Source of the DNA: Deltaproteobacteria bacterium
GTDB taxonomy: Bacteria > Desulfobacterota > Anaeroferrophillalia > Anaeroferrophillales > Anaeroferrophillaceae
Assembly: GCA_019306045.1 (NCBI GenBank)
Contig: JAFDMG010000005.1
Coordinates: 1-35,356, forward strand
Length of the DNA stretch: 35,356 nucleotides
Reading direction: 5' to 3'
Part shown: piece after piece, positions 7,907-17,561 of the stretch
How positions within the stretch are numbered: the stretch's first letter is position 1
Layout of the letters: each line of letters opens with the position of its first letter
Made by a program: the position numbers and the translations under genes
The notes under the pieces: model-generated
The model's input: only the letters and a program-made list of their open reading frames with translations
Database searches by the model: none
Told to the model about the DNA's origin: nothing

Positions 7907-9973
7907 ATGGCGCAAGATTTTCTGCTGGAAATCGGCACCGAGGAGATTCCCGCCGGTTTTCTTCTGCAAGCCTATCAGGACCTGGAAGCCAACACCAGGA
8001 AACTGCTGAACCACCACCGGCTGGAGTTTGCCGCCATCAAAACCATGGGCACCCCCCGGCGGCTGGCGGTCCTGGTCACCGGCCTGGCGGAACGCCAGGA
8101 AGACCGGGTCAGTGAAAAACTCGGGCCGTCGAAGAAAGTGGCCTTTGATGTCGACGGGCAGCCGACCAAGGCGGCCCTCGGCTTTGCCCGCGGCCAGGGG
8201 GTGGCGGTGGAGGAGCTGGAGATCGTCCAGACGGAGAAGGGTGAATATCTCTGCGCCCGGCGTCAGGAAGTCGGCAAGGCCACCATTGACATCCTGGCCG
8301 CCGCCCTGCCGGATTTCATTCTCAACCTGCCCTTCAAGAAATCAATGCGCTGGCACGACCTGGACATCCGCTTCGCCCGGCCGCTGCACTGGCTGCTGGC
8401 ACTTTTCGGTGACCAGGTGATCCCTTTCGAACTCGGGGGCCTGCGGGCCGACCGAAGCTCCCGGGGACACCGCTTCATGGCCCCGGAGGCCTTTTCCCTT
8501 GGTCATCCCGGTGAATACATCGAACGCTGCCGCCAGGCCAAGGTGATTGTCGATCCCCGGGAGCGGCAGGCAATGATCGAGGCCCAGCTGGCCGACATCG
8601 AGCAGCAGGTGAACGGCCTACTGATCGAGGACCCGGAGCTGCTGGCCACGGTCACCAACCTGGTGGAATACCCGTCGGCGGCCTGCGGCAGCTTCGAGGA
8701 ACATTTTCTCGCCCTGCCGGAAGAGGTGCTGATCACCGTCATGCGCCATCACCAGAAATATTTCAGCCTGCGCAACCGCGACGGCCGGCTGCTGCCCCAT
8801 TTCGTCACCATCAACAACACCGTGGCCCGGGATCCCCGCCTGGTGGTCACCGGCAACGAGCGGGTCCTGCGGGCCCGTCTGAACGACGCCCGCTTCTTTT
8901 TCGAGGAAGACCGCAAGACGCCGCTGGCGGAATTCGTCGAGCGGCTGAAAAGCGTCGTTTTCCAGGCCAAGCTGGGAACGTCATACGAAAAGATGTCCCG
9001 TTTCCGCACCCTGGCCGAAGAACTGGCCGACCGGCTGTGTCCGGCCGAACGGGAAAAGGTCAGCCGCACCGCCTACCTCTGCAAGGCGGACCTGGAAAGC
9101 AGCATGGTTTACGAGTTCCCCGATCTCCAGGGAGTCATGGGCCGGGAGTACGCCCGCCTGGCCGGCGAGGATCCCGAAGTCTGCCAGGGCATTTACGAAC
9201 ACTACCTGCCGGTGGCCGCCGGCGGCGACCTGCCCACCGGCAACTGCGGCGCCCTGGTGAGCATCGCCGACAAGATCGACACCATCTGCGGCTGTTTCGG
9301 CATCGGCCTGCTGCCCACCGGCGCCGCCGACCCCTACGCCCTGCGCCGCCAGGCCCTGGGCATCATCCACATCATCCTCGACCGCCGCTACGAGCTGGAT
9401 CTCTCCTGGCTGGTCAACCGTTCCCTGGAACTGCTGGCCGCCAAGATCGACCGGGACCCGGCCCAGGTGGCCGCCGAAGTGCTGAATTTCATCAAGGGCC
9501 GGCTGCAGCACAACCTGACCGCCAGGGGCGTGCCCGCCGGGGTGGTGGAAGCGGTTCTCCACGCGGGCATCGACGACCTGCTGGTGGCCGGCAACAAGAT
9601 CGACGCCCTGAACCGCTTCCGGCACCGGGACGATTTCGAGTCCCTGCTGGCGGCCTTCAAGCGGGTGATGAACATCATCAAAGGCGCTGGCGACCGGCAG
9701 CTGCAGGTGGATCCCCAGCGGCTGGAAACCCCGGAGGAAAAACAGCTGTACGCCGAATACACCCGCATCGCCGACGCCTGCCGCCAGGCCATCGCCGGCC
9801 AGGATTTTCTAGCCGCCCTGGAAACGATGGCCGACCTCAGGCCGGCGGTCGACGCTTTTTTTGATCATGTCATGGTCATGGTGGAGGACGAGGCCCTGAA
9901 AAACAACCGGCTGGCACTGCTGCAGGCCATTGCCGCCATGTTCCGCCAGGTGGCCGATTTCGGCAAACTGTAA
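7907..9973 (+). CDS. glyS: Glycine--tRNA ligase beta subunit
   Basis: MAQDFLLEIGTEEIPAGF, TMGTPRRLAVLV, FVTINNTVARDPRLVVTGNERVLRARLNDARFFFEED, full length; start moved to the MAQDFL ATG. Confidence 0.95.
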   Translation: MAQDFLLEIGTEEIPAGFLLQAYQDLEANTRKLLNHHRLEFAAIKTMGTPRRLAVLVTGLAERQEDRVSEKLGPSKKVAFDVDGQPTKAALGFARGQGVAVEELEIVQTEKGEYLCARRQEVGKATIDILAAALPDFILNLPFKKSMRWHDLDIRFARPLHWLLALFGDQVIPFELGGLRADRSSRGHRFMAPEAFSLGHPGEYIERCRQAKVIVDPRERQAMIEAQLADIEQQVNGLLIEDPELLATVTNLVEYPSAACGSFEEHFLALPEEVLITVMRHHQKYFSLRNRDGRLLPHFVTINNTVARDPRLVVTGNERVLRARLNDARFFFEEDRKTPLAEFVERLKSVVFQAKLGTSYEKMSRFRTLAEELADRLCPAEREKVSRTAYLCKADLESSMVYEFPDLQGVMGREYARLAGEDPEVCQGIYEHYLPVAAGGDLPTGNCGALVSIADKIDTICGCFGIGLLPTGAADPYALRRQALGIIHIILDRRYELDLSWLVNRSLELLAAKIDRDPAQVAAEVLNFIKGRLQHNLTARGVPAGVVEAVLHAGIDDLLVAGNKIDALNRFRHRDDFESLLAAFKRVMNIIKGAGDRQLQVDPQRLETPEEKQLYAEYTRIADACRQAIAGQDFLAALETMADLRPAVDAFFDHVMVMVEDEALKNNRLALLQAIAAMFRQVADFGKL

Positions 9974-10003
9974 ATTCTGCAGGAAAAACGTGGGAGGATG
10001 ACA

Positions 10004-12572
10004 ATGGGAAAATACGTTTACACGTTCACCCCCGGCGGCGCCGAAGGCAACGCCGCGATGAAAGATATTCTCGGCGGCAAGGGCGCCAACCTGGCCGAGA
10101 TGACCAACATCGGCATCCCGGTGCCTCCCGGCTTCACCATCAGCACCGAGGCCTGCGTTTACTATTACCAGCATGACAACCAGTTTCCTCCCGGACTCGA
10201 GGAGGAGCTGCAGGCCGCCGTGGCCAAGATCGAAGAAGTGATGGGCCGCCGGTTCGGCGACCCGGACAATCCCCTGCTGTTTTCCGTCCGCTCCGGGGCC
10301 CGGGTTTCGATGCCCGGCATGATGGACACGGTGCTTCATCCAGATGTACGGCAACGTGGTCATGGGCATCGAAGGGGAAAAGCTCGAGGAGCTGCTGGAG
10401 CGGCTGAAAGAGGCGCGCGGCGTTCAGCTCGACACCGAACTCTCCGCCGCCGACCTCAAGGAACTGGTGGGCCAGCTCAAGGCCCGGGTCAAGGAGCTGA
10501 CCGGCAGCGAATTTCCCGACGATCCCCAACAGCAGCTCTGGGGGGCCATCGGCGCCGTCTTCAGTTCCTGGAACAACCAGCGGGCGATCACCTACCGCAA
10601 GCTCAACAACATTCCCGATCACTGGGGCACGGCGGTTAACGTCCAGGCGATGGTTTTCGGCAACATGGGCGATGACTGCGCCACCGGGGTGGCCTTCACC
10701 CGCGATCCCTCCACCGGGGAAAACTATTTCTTCGGCGAGTTCCTGGTCAACGCCCAGGGGGAAGACGTGGTGGCCGGCATCCGCACGCCGCAGCCGATCA
10801 ACAACATCGGCAAGACCGATGATTCCCTGCCCTCCCTGGAAGACATCATGCCCGAGGTTTACCAGCAGCTGGTGGAAGTGTACAAAAAGCTGGAAAGGCA
10901 CTACCGCGACATGCAGGACATCGAGTTCACCATCGAAAAGGGCAAACTCTGGCTGCTGCAGACCCGAACCGGCAAGCGGACCACCAAGGCGGCCATCAAG
11001 ATCGCCGTCGACATGGTCAAGGAAGGACTGATCGACAAAAAGGAAGCCGTCCTGCGCCTCGATCCCGGGCAGCTGGACCAGGTGCTGCACCCCATGCTTG
11101 ATCCCCAGGCGCCCCGGACCCTGCTGGCCAAGGGACTGCCGGCCTCGCCGGGCGCGGCCAGTGGCGGGGTGGTTTTTTCCGCCGACGAGGCGGAAGCCGC
11201 GGCGGAAAACGGGCAGCAGGTTATCCTGGTGCGCATTGAGACCTCTCCCGAGGACATCCACGGCATGCACGCCGCCGCCGGCATTCTCACCGCCCGGGGC
11301 GGCATGACTTCGCACGCCGCCGTGGTCGCCCGGGGAATGGGCAAATGCTGCGTCGCCGGCTGCGGGGAGATTGCCATCGACTACGAACAGCAGCTGTTCA
11401 AGGTGGGCGACCAGGTGGTCAGGAAAGGGGAGGTCATCACCCTCGACGGTTCCACCGGCGAGGTCTTTCTTGGAAAAATCCCCACCATCGAGCCGGCGCT
11501 GACCGGCGAGTTCGGCGAGATCATGCAGTGGGTGGACGAGTTCCGGCGGTTGAAAGTACGCACCAACGCCGACACCCCCCACGATTCCACCGTCGCCCGC
11601 AATTTCGGCGCCGAGGGAATCGGCCTCTGCCGCACCGAGCACATGTTTTTCGAGGAAGACCGGATCATGGCCGTCCGGGAAATGATCCTGGCCACCGACC
11701 TGGAAGGCCGCCGGAAGGCCCTGGCCAAGATCCTGCCGATGCAGAAAAAGGACTTCCTCGGCATTTTCACCGCCATGAAAGACCTGCCGGTCACCATCCG
11801 GCTGCTGGACCCGCCGCTGCACGAGTTCCTCCCCCATACCGACGAGGAGCTTAGCGAGCTGGCCGAATCGATGGGGGTTTCCCTGGCGGCCCTCAAGGAG
11901 CGGACCGCCAGCCTGCACGAATTCAACCCCATGCTCGGGCACCGGGGCTGCCGGCTGGGTATCTCCTACCCGGAAATCTACGAGATGCAGGTGCAGGCGA
12001 TCATGGAGGCCGCTTGCGAACTGGTCAAGGAACAAGGGTTGAACATCATCCCGGAAATCATGGTACCGCTGGTGGCCGACGTCAAGGAACTGCAGATCCT
12101 GAAGGAGAAAATCATCGCCGTCTGCGAGCGGACCATGGCCGCCTACGGGGTCAAGCTGGAATACCTGATCGGCACCATGATCGAGCTGCCGCGGGCGGCC
12201 CTGACGGCGGACAAGATCGCCGCCGAGGCCGAGTTCTTCTCCTTCGGCACCAACGACCTGACCCAGACCACCTACGGTCTCAGCCGCGACGATGCCGGCA
12301 AATTCCTCAACACCTACCTGGAACAGGGAATTTTCGCCCGCGATCCCTTCGTTTCCATTGACATCGACGGCGTCGGCGCCCTGGTGGAAATGGGGGTTAC
12401 CAAGGGCCGGCAGACGCGGCCGGGGCTGAAAGTCGGTATCTGCGGCGAGCACGGCGGCGAACCGGCCTCGGTGGAATTCTGTCACCGGGCCGGCCTCGAC
12501 TATGTCAGCTGTTCCCCCTACCGGGTGCCGATCGCCCGGCTGGCGGCGGCGCAGGCGGCCCTGAAGGAATAA
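10004..12572 (+). pseudogene. ppdK: Pyruvate, phosphate dikinase interrupted by an apparent internal deletion/frameshift (ORF1 10004-10639, ORF2 from 10344)
   Basis: ORF1: [46 protein letters not shown]...[18 protein letters not shown], then frame lost at ~10333. From TTC at 10335 a different frame continues [27 protein letters not shown]...[14 protein letters not shown]...[10 protein letters not shown]. Both halves are clear PPDK; ~28 residues expected between MMDTVL and FIQMYG are absent. Confidence 0.85.
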
Positions 12573-12598
12573 ACCGCCGGCACGGCAACGTTTTACCG

Positions 12599-12635
12599 AA
12601 CAGGGTGCGGAGGTAATTCCCCGGCACCCTGTTTT
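12599..12635 (+). terminator. Rho-independent-like terminator after ppdK
   Basis: Inverted repeat AACAGGGTGC ... GCACCCTGTT followed by T-run; lies between ppdK stop and the next start. Confidence 0.65.
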
Positions 12636-12653
12636 ACCATACGACCAGCGGCA

Positions 12654-13337
12654 ATGAACAAACCGGATCAGCGGCCAAGAGAAATTTTCACCCGGCTCCT
12701 CCAGGCCCTGGGGCCGCAGCACTGGTGGCCGGCCGAGAGCCGGGAGGAAACCATCATTGGCGCCATCCTCACCCAGAACACCAGCTGGGTGAACGTCGAA
12801 AAGGCCATTGCCGCCCTGCGGCAGCGGCGGCTGCTGGCTTTCAGTCGCCTGGAAGAGATGGCGCCGGCGGATTTGGCCGCCGTCATCAGGCCCTCGGGGT
12901 ATTACAACCAGAAGGCCGCCCGGCTGCGGGAATTCAGCCGGCGGCTGCGGACGGAGCACGGTACCCTTGAACGGCTGGAGACCCTGGATACCGGCGAGCT
13001 GCGGTCATGGCTGCTGAGCGTCAAGGGCATCGGTCCGGAAACGGCGGACAGCATTCTGCTCTATGCCTTCGGGCGGCCGGTCTTTGTTGTCGACGCCTAC
13101 ACCGGCCGTATTTTCAGCCGCCACGGCCTGGTCACCGCCCGCGCCGGCTATGACGACATCCAGGCTTACGTTCACCGGCACCTGCCGCCGGAGCCACAGG
13201 TATACAACGAATTTCACGCCCTGCTGGTAAACATCGGCAAAAACTTCTGTCGCCGGCGCCAGCCGGCCTGCCAACAGTGTCCCCTGCAGGAACTCCTGCC
13301 GGACCGCCAGTCAAACCCAGGAGAAGAGCATGAGTAA
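12654..13337 (+). CDS. Endonuclease III-like HhH-GPD DNA glycosylase/repair protein
   Basis: GAILTQNTSWVNVEKAI, helix-hairpin-helix SVKGIGPETADSILLYAF, catalytic-type Asp in VFVVDAYTGRIF, C-terminal C-X6-C-X2-C. Confidence 0.82.
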   Translation: MNKPDQRPREIFTRLLQALGPQHWWPAESREETIIGAILTQNTSWVNVEKAIAALRQRRLLAFSRLEEMAPADLAAVIRPSGYYNQKAARLREFSRRLRTEHGTLERLETLDTGELRSWLLSVKGIGPETADSILLYAFGRPVFVVDAYTGRIFSRHGLVTARAGYDDIQAYVHRHLPPEPQVYNEFHALLVNIGKNFCRRRQPACQQCPLQELLPDRQSNPGEEHE

Positions 13338-14436
13338 AACCGCCGCCGACCACGGCAACAACACCGTCATTGACGCCAAGGAGGCCATTTTTACCAAGAT
13401 CAAGGCGGAAAACGAGGAGTTGCGGGACAACCTGGCGGAAATCTACGACATCATCCAGGACAACGAAAAACGCCAGCACAATTACAACCGGGTTGAAGAC
13501 ACCATTTTTGCCGCCGAGAGCCTCGACGGCCTGATGCACGGTTTCCGGCGCGACCTGCGGGAGATTTTTACCATCCCGGTGGCGGCCGTGGCCCTGCTGG
13601 ACCATATCCGGGAAAAAAGTTGCCTGGGACAAGAGGGGGACCGGCCGGCGGCGGAGCAGGAAAACGGGAAAACCGCAACCCTTTTTGGTACTATCACCGG
13701 TCAGCTCTACCAAGAGTTCTTCACCCGGCCGGAACCGCTGGTGGCCGCCAGCCTGCCGCCGGCGCTGGCGGCGGTTTTCGCCCGCGGCCAGGAAAAACCG
13801 ATGATCGCCTCCCTGGTCTGCCTGCCGCTGGTGGTGGGCCAGCGCCACCTGGGAGTCCTGCTGCTGGCCAGCGACGACCCGGACAAGTTCACCCCCGAAA
13901 AGGGCACTGATTTTATCTGCCGCTTGGGCACCCGTCTGGCGGTAGCCATTGAAAACCTGCTCATCCGCCGGCAGCTGGAAACCGCCTCCCGCCTGGACCA
14001 GCTGACCGGCCTTTACAACCGACGGACCCTCAACGAACTGCTGCCTCTGGAATTCGCCCGGGCCCGGCGCTACCGCCTGCCCCTGGCGACCCACGGGCAC
14101 GTGGCCGGCGACGCCATTCTCGCCCGGGTGGGCAAGATTCTGCAGGAGAACACCCGGATCAACGATACCGCCATCCGCTACGGCGGCGACGAGTTCCTGG
14201 TCATCATGCCCCATACCGATGCCCGCCAAGCCGCCGTGGTGGCCGCAAAAATTCTCGGCATGGTGAAAGAAACAATGGTTTCACTGCCGGACGGCAGCCA
14301 GGTAGGCACCGCCGTCTCCATCGGCGTGGGCAGCTACCCCGCACCCGGCATCGAGGACGAAAAAGGACTGCTGGAAATCGCCGACCAGGATCTATACCGG
14401 GCCAAACAGGCCGGCAAAGGGCGGGTGGGAGCCTAG
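13330..14436 (+). CDS. GGDEF-domain protein with N-terminal DUF484/GAF-like sensor region; the GGDEF domain appears internally truncated
   Basis: RLDQLTGLYNRRTLNELLPLEFARARRYRLPLA|THGHVAGDAILARVGKIL...AIRYGGDEFLVIMP; the xxDIDxFKxxND segment normally between PLA and (T)HGHVAGD is absent. Confidence 0.82.
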   Translation: MSKTAADHGNNTVIDAKEAIFTKIKAENEELRDNLAEIYDIIQDNEKRQHNYNRVEDTIFAAESLDGLMHGFRRDLREIFTIPVAAVALLDHIREKSCLGQEGDRPAAEQENGKTATLFGTITGQLYQEFFTRPEPLVAASLPPALAAVFARGQEKPMIASLVCLPLVVGQRHLGVLLLASDDPDKFTPEKGTDFICRLGTRLAVAIENLLIRRQLETASRLDQLTGLYNRRTLNELLPLEFARARRYRLPLATHGHVAGDAILARVGKILQENTRINDTAIRYGGDEFLVIMPHTDARQAAVVAAKILGMVKETMVSLPDGSQVGTAVSIGVGSYPAPGIEDEKGLLEIADQDLYRAKQAGKGRVGA

Positions 14437-15092
14437 GACAGGCAGCGCTGGGCCTTCGCCACCAGCGTTGCCGCCTGGCGGCGGGCCGCCTGCCAGGCGG
14501 CGGGTGACATCCCGGCTCCCAGAGCCACCTTTTCGGCAAACTCCAGACTCACCAGATCGGCCGGCGCGTGGGCGTCATTGTTGACCACCAGCGGCGCTCC
14601 GGCTTCGACAGCCAGGGCGGCCACGTGGCCGTTGGTCAGGCTGTGCCCTTTGCGGGTGGTGATTTCCAGGCAAATCCGCCGCCTAGCGGCCAACTCGGCT
14701 TCCGCGGCCGTCAGCAGGCCCGGGTGGGCGAGGATGTCGACGTCGGCTTCCAGGGCGGCCCGGTTGGTGCCCGGGGCCACCGGTTCGACCACCGATTCCC
14801 CGTGGACGACGACCAGGCGCGCTCCCAGCTGCCGGGCCCGGGCCGCCAAGCCGGCAATCTGGGCCGGCGGCACGTGGGTAATCTCCACCCCGGGAATCAG
14901 GGTCAAAGACAGCTGGGACTGCAAAGCGGCGCAAACCGCCACCAGGCGGGGCAGAACGAAATCAAGGTTGGAACTGTCGACGTGGTCGGTAAAAGCCAGG
15001 GCCCGATAGCCTTTTACCTGGGCCCGCCGGGCCAGCTCCGCCGGCAACAGGACGCCGTCACTGAACAAGGTGTGCGTGTGCAGATCGATCAT
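14433..15092 (-). CDS. PHP-domain phosphoesterase (histidinol-phosphatase-like)
   Basis: MIDLHTHTLFSDGVLLPAELARRA, AFTDHVDSSN, IPGVEITHV, DILAHPG, NNDAHAP. Confidence 0.87.
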   Translation of the reverse strand: MIDLHTHTLFSDGVLLPAELARRAQVKGYRALAFTDHVDSSNLDFVLPRLVAVCAALQSQLSLTLIPGVEITHVPPAQIAGLAARARQLGARLVVVHGESVVEPVAPGTNRAALEADVDILAHPGLLTAAEAELAARRRICLEITTRKGHSLTNGHVAALAVEAGAPLVVNNDAHAPADLVSLEFAEKVALGAGMSPAAWQAARRQAATLVAKAQRCLS

Positions 15093-15484
15093 CGCCTTCT
15101 CCCCCAGAACCAGAGGTAAACCCGGGCGCCCACGTAGCCGCCGACGCCGTCGGCCAGCAGATCCAGCCAGGAGCTGTCCCGGCCCGGGACGAATGCCTGG
15201 TGCCATTCATCGCTCAAACCATAAACCACGGTAAAGAAAAAGGCAAGCAGGAGCAGGATGACCACTGGTTTCTCCGGCCAGAGGCGGGCAAAAAAGCGGC
15301 TGCTGAGCAGACCGAGACCGGCATATTCCAGCATGTGGGCAACCTTGTCGGAGCGGGCAACGAAACCCGGCACCGCCAGGTCGGACTGGGAAGACAAATA
15401 GAAGATCAGACCACAGTAAGCCAGCAGCGGCAAACCGGCACTCAGCCAGACCGAGGCGGAGCCCTCCTCCCGCCCGGCGGCCAT
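15089..15484 (-). CDS. VanZ-family membrane protein
   Basis: YLSSQSDL, DKVAHMLEYAGLGLL, YGLSDEWHQAFVPGRDSSWLDLLADGVGGYVG. Confidence 0.85.
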   Translation of the reverse strand: MAAGREEGSASVWLSAGLPLLAYCGLIFYLSSQSDLAVPGFVARSDKVAHMLEYAGLGLLSSRFFARLWPEKPVVILLLLAFFFTVVYGLSDEWHQAFVPGRDSSWLDLLADGVGGYVGARVYLWFWGRRR

Positions 15485-16794
15485 CAGTCCAGTTCCCCCT
15501 GGAGGGAATGGCGCAAAGCCCGGGTGATTTTCACCGGCACCAGGCTGCCGAGCAAGCCGGCCGGCCCGGAAAAGTTGACAATCCGGTTGCCGGGAGTCCG
15601 CCCGACCCAGCGGCCGGCACCCTTCTTGGCCGGGCCTTCCACCAGCACCTCCTGCCGCGAACCTTCCAGGGCCCGCAGATTGGCCGCCGTAATCTCGTCC
15701 TGGCGCTGCTGCAGCCGCCGCAGGCGTTCCTTTTTTACCTCATCCGGCACCTGTCCCGCCAGGGCAGCCGCCCGGGTGCCGGGCCGGGGAGAATACTTGA
15801 AGGAATAAACCGTGTCGTAGCGGACCTCCTCGAGCAGGTCCATGGTCCGCTGAAAATCGGCTTCCTTTTCGCCCGGGAAACCGACAATCAGGTCGGTGGA
15901 CAAGGCGATGTCCGGCCGCGCCCGGCGGAGGGCGGCCACTTTTTCCAGGTATTCGGCGGCCGTGTACCCCCGCCCCATCCGCCGGAGGACGGCGTCCGAA
16001 CCCGCCTGGAGCGGCAGGTGGATGTGGGGACAGAGATGCTCCAGTTCGCCGAAGGCGGCCGCCAGCGCCGGCGACAGATCTTTGGGGTGGGAAGTGGTGA
16101 ACCGCAGCCTAGCCAAGCCCGCGATCCCATCGACCCGCCGCAGCAGCTCGACAAAACCGATCTCCCCCGCCGGCCGCCGGCCATAGGAATTGACATTCTG
16201 TCCCAGCAGGGTCACCTCCTTGATGCCCCGGGAAACCAGGGCGCGGATTTCCGCCAGGATAGCGGCGCTGGTCCGGCTGTACTCCCGGCCCCGGACATAG
16301 GGTACGATACAGTAGCTGCAGTAGTTGTCGCATCCCTGCATGATGGTCACGAAAGCGGCCACCGCCCCCGGCGGCTGGGCCGGCACCACGTCCAGGGACG
16401 GAATCTCCTCCCGGAAGTCGGTGACTGCCGCCGGCTGCCGGGTTTCGCGGACAGCCACCACCAGCGCCGGCACCCGGTCGATGGCATGGGTGCCGAAAAC
16501 CAGGTCAAGGTCGGGACAGCGGCGCTGCAGGGCCGCCCCCCACTGCTGGGCGACGCAGCCGCCCACGGCCACCACCAGCCCGGGGCGGCGTTTCTTCAGC
16601 GGCAGGTAGCGCCCCAGGGCGCTGAAAACCTTCTGCTCCGGCTTGTCCCGGACGCTGCAGGTATTGATGATGATCAGGTCGGCCCGGGCGGGATCTTCGC
16701 CAGCCTCGTAACCGGCGGCGGCCAGCAGGGTGAGCAGTTTTTGCGAATCGCTGACGTTCATCTGGCAGCCGTAGGTTTCCAGATAAACTTTCAT
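15484..16794 (-). CDS. miaB: tRNA-2-methylthio-N6-dimethylallyladenosine synthase
   Basis: MKVYLETYGCQMNVSDSQ, radical SAM CDNYCSYCIVPYVRGREYSR, LLGQNVNSYG, C-terminal TRAM region. Confidence 0.93.
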   Translation of the reverse strand: MKVYLETYGCQMNVSDSQKLLTLLAAAGYEAGEDPARADLIIINTCSVRDKPEQKVFSALGRYLPLKKRRPGLVVAVGGCVAQQWGAALQRRCPDLDLVFGTHAIDRVPALVVAVRETRQPAAVTDFREEIPSLDVVPAQPPGAVAAFVTIMQGCDNYCSYCIVPYVRGREYSRTSAAILAEIRALVSRGIKEVTLLGQNVNSYGRRPAGEIGFVELLRRVDGIAGLARLRFTTSHPKDLSPALAAAFGELEHLCPHIHLPLQAGSDAVLRRMGRGYTAAEYLEKVAALRRARPDIALSTDLIVGFPGEKEADFQRTMDLLEEVRYDTVYSFKYSPRPGTRAAALAGQVPDEVKKERLRRLQQRQDEITAANLRALEGSRQEVLVEGPAKKGAGRWVGRTPGNRIVNFSGPAGLLGSLVPVKITRALRHSLQGELD

Positions 16795-17561
16795 CGCGGC
16801 CAGTCCCATTGGCGCAGGGTTTCCAGGGCCCGGTAGTTGGTGAGGTCGAGATGAAGCGGCGTGATGGAAACATGGCCGTTCTGCACCGCCACCAGATCGG
16901 AATTCTCGATCTGCTCCCCGCCCATGATGTCGCCGCCGATCCAGTAGTATTTCCGCCCCCGGGGATCGACGTTCTCGGCCACGCTGTCGGAGTAGATCCT
17001 TTTTCCCTGGATGGTCACCTGGAAGCCGGCCAGTTTCTCCCACGGGCAGTCGGGAACATTGATGTTGAGCAAGGTGTCGGCCGGCAGTCCCCGCCGGAGG
17101 ATGAGGGCGGCGATCTCCCGGGCCGTCCGGGCGGCGGTTTCAAAGTGGTGTTCCCGCTCCACCACCAGGGAAACGGCAATCGAGGGAATATGGAGCAGGG
17201 TGCCCTCGAAAGCGGCGGCCACGGTGCCGGAATAAGTGATATCGTCGCCCAGGTTGCCGCCCTTGTTGATCCCGGAAACCACCAGGTCGGGGGGATTCTT
17301 TTTCATGATGGCGTTGACGGCGAGATTGATGCAGTCGGTTGGCGTGCCGTCGACGGCGTAGAAACCCTCTTCCACCATGTCCACCCGCAGGGGATTCCGC
17401 AGGGTCAGGGAATGGCTGCAGGCGCTCTGCTCCCGGTCCGGAGCCACCACGGTCACCTGGCCGAGGGGCCGCAGGTAGTCGGCCAGCACCCGGATGCCGA
17501 AGGCATTGATGCCGTCATCGTTGGAAACCAGAATCTGGGGAATTTTTACGCCGTTGTTCAT
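16791..17561 (-). CDS. surE: 5'-nucleotidase SurE
   Basis: ILVSNDDGINAFGIRVL, VVAPDREQSACSHSLTL, VDGTPTDCINLA, SGINKGGNLGDDITYSGTVAAAFEG; start overlaps the miaB start region. Confidence 0.93.
   Translation of the reverse strand: MNNGVKIPQILVSNDDGINAFGIRVLADYLRPLGQVTVVAPDREQSACSHSLTLRNPLRVDMVEEGFYAVDGTPTDCINLAVNAIMKKNPPDLVVSGINKGGNLGDDITYSGTVAAAFEGTLLHIPSIAVSLVVEREHHFETAARTAREIAALILRRGLPADTLLNINVPDCPWEKLAGFQVTIQGKRIYSDSVAENVDPRGRKYYWIGGDIMGGEQIENSDLVAVQNGHVSITPLHLDLTNYRALETLRQWDWPR

Noticed and set aside
10320-10345. Programmed +1 frameshift in ppdK
   Set aside because: No slippery sequence, stop-codon context or stimulatory element seen, and a frameshift alone would not restore the ~28 missing residues.
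10140-12959. 939-aa minus-strand ORF
   Set aside because: Antisense to ppdK and to the start of the endonuclease III-like gene; low-complexity Gly/His/Gln/Arg-rich translation with no motif, a typical GC-rich shadow ORF.
15484-17043. N-terminal extension of MiaB (519 aa)
   Set aside because: Extension is an out-of-frame reading of surE; the MKVYLETYGCQMN start at 16794 is the natural MiaB start.
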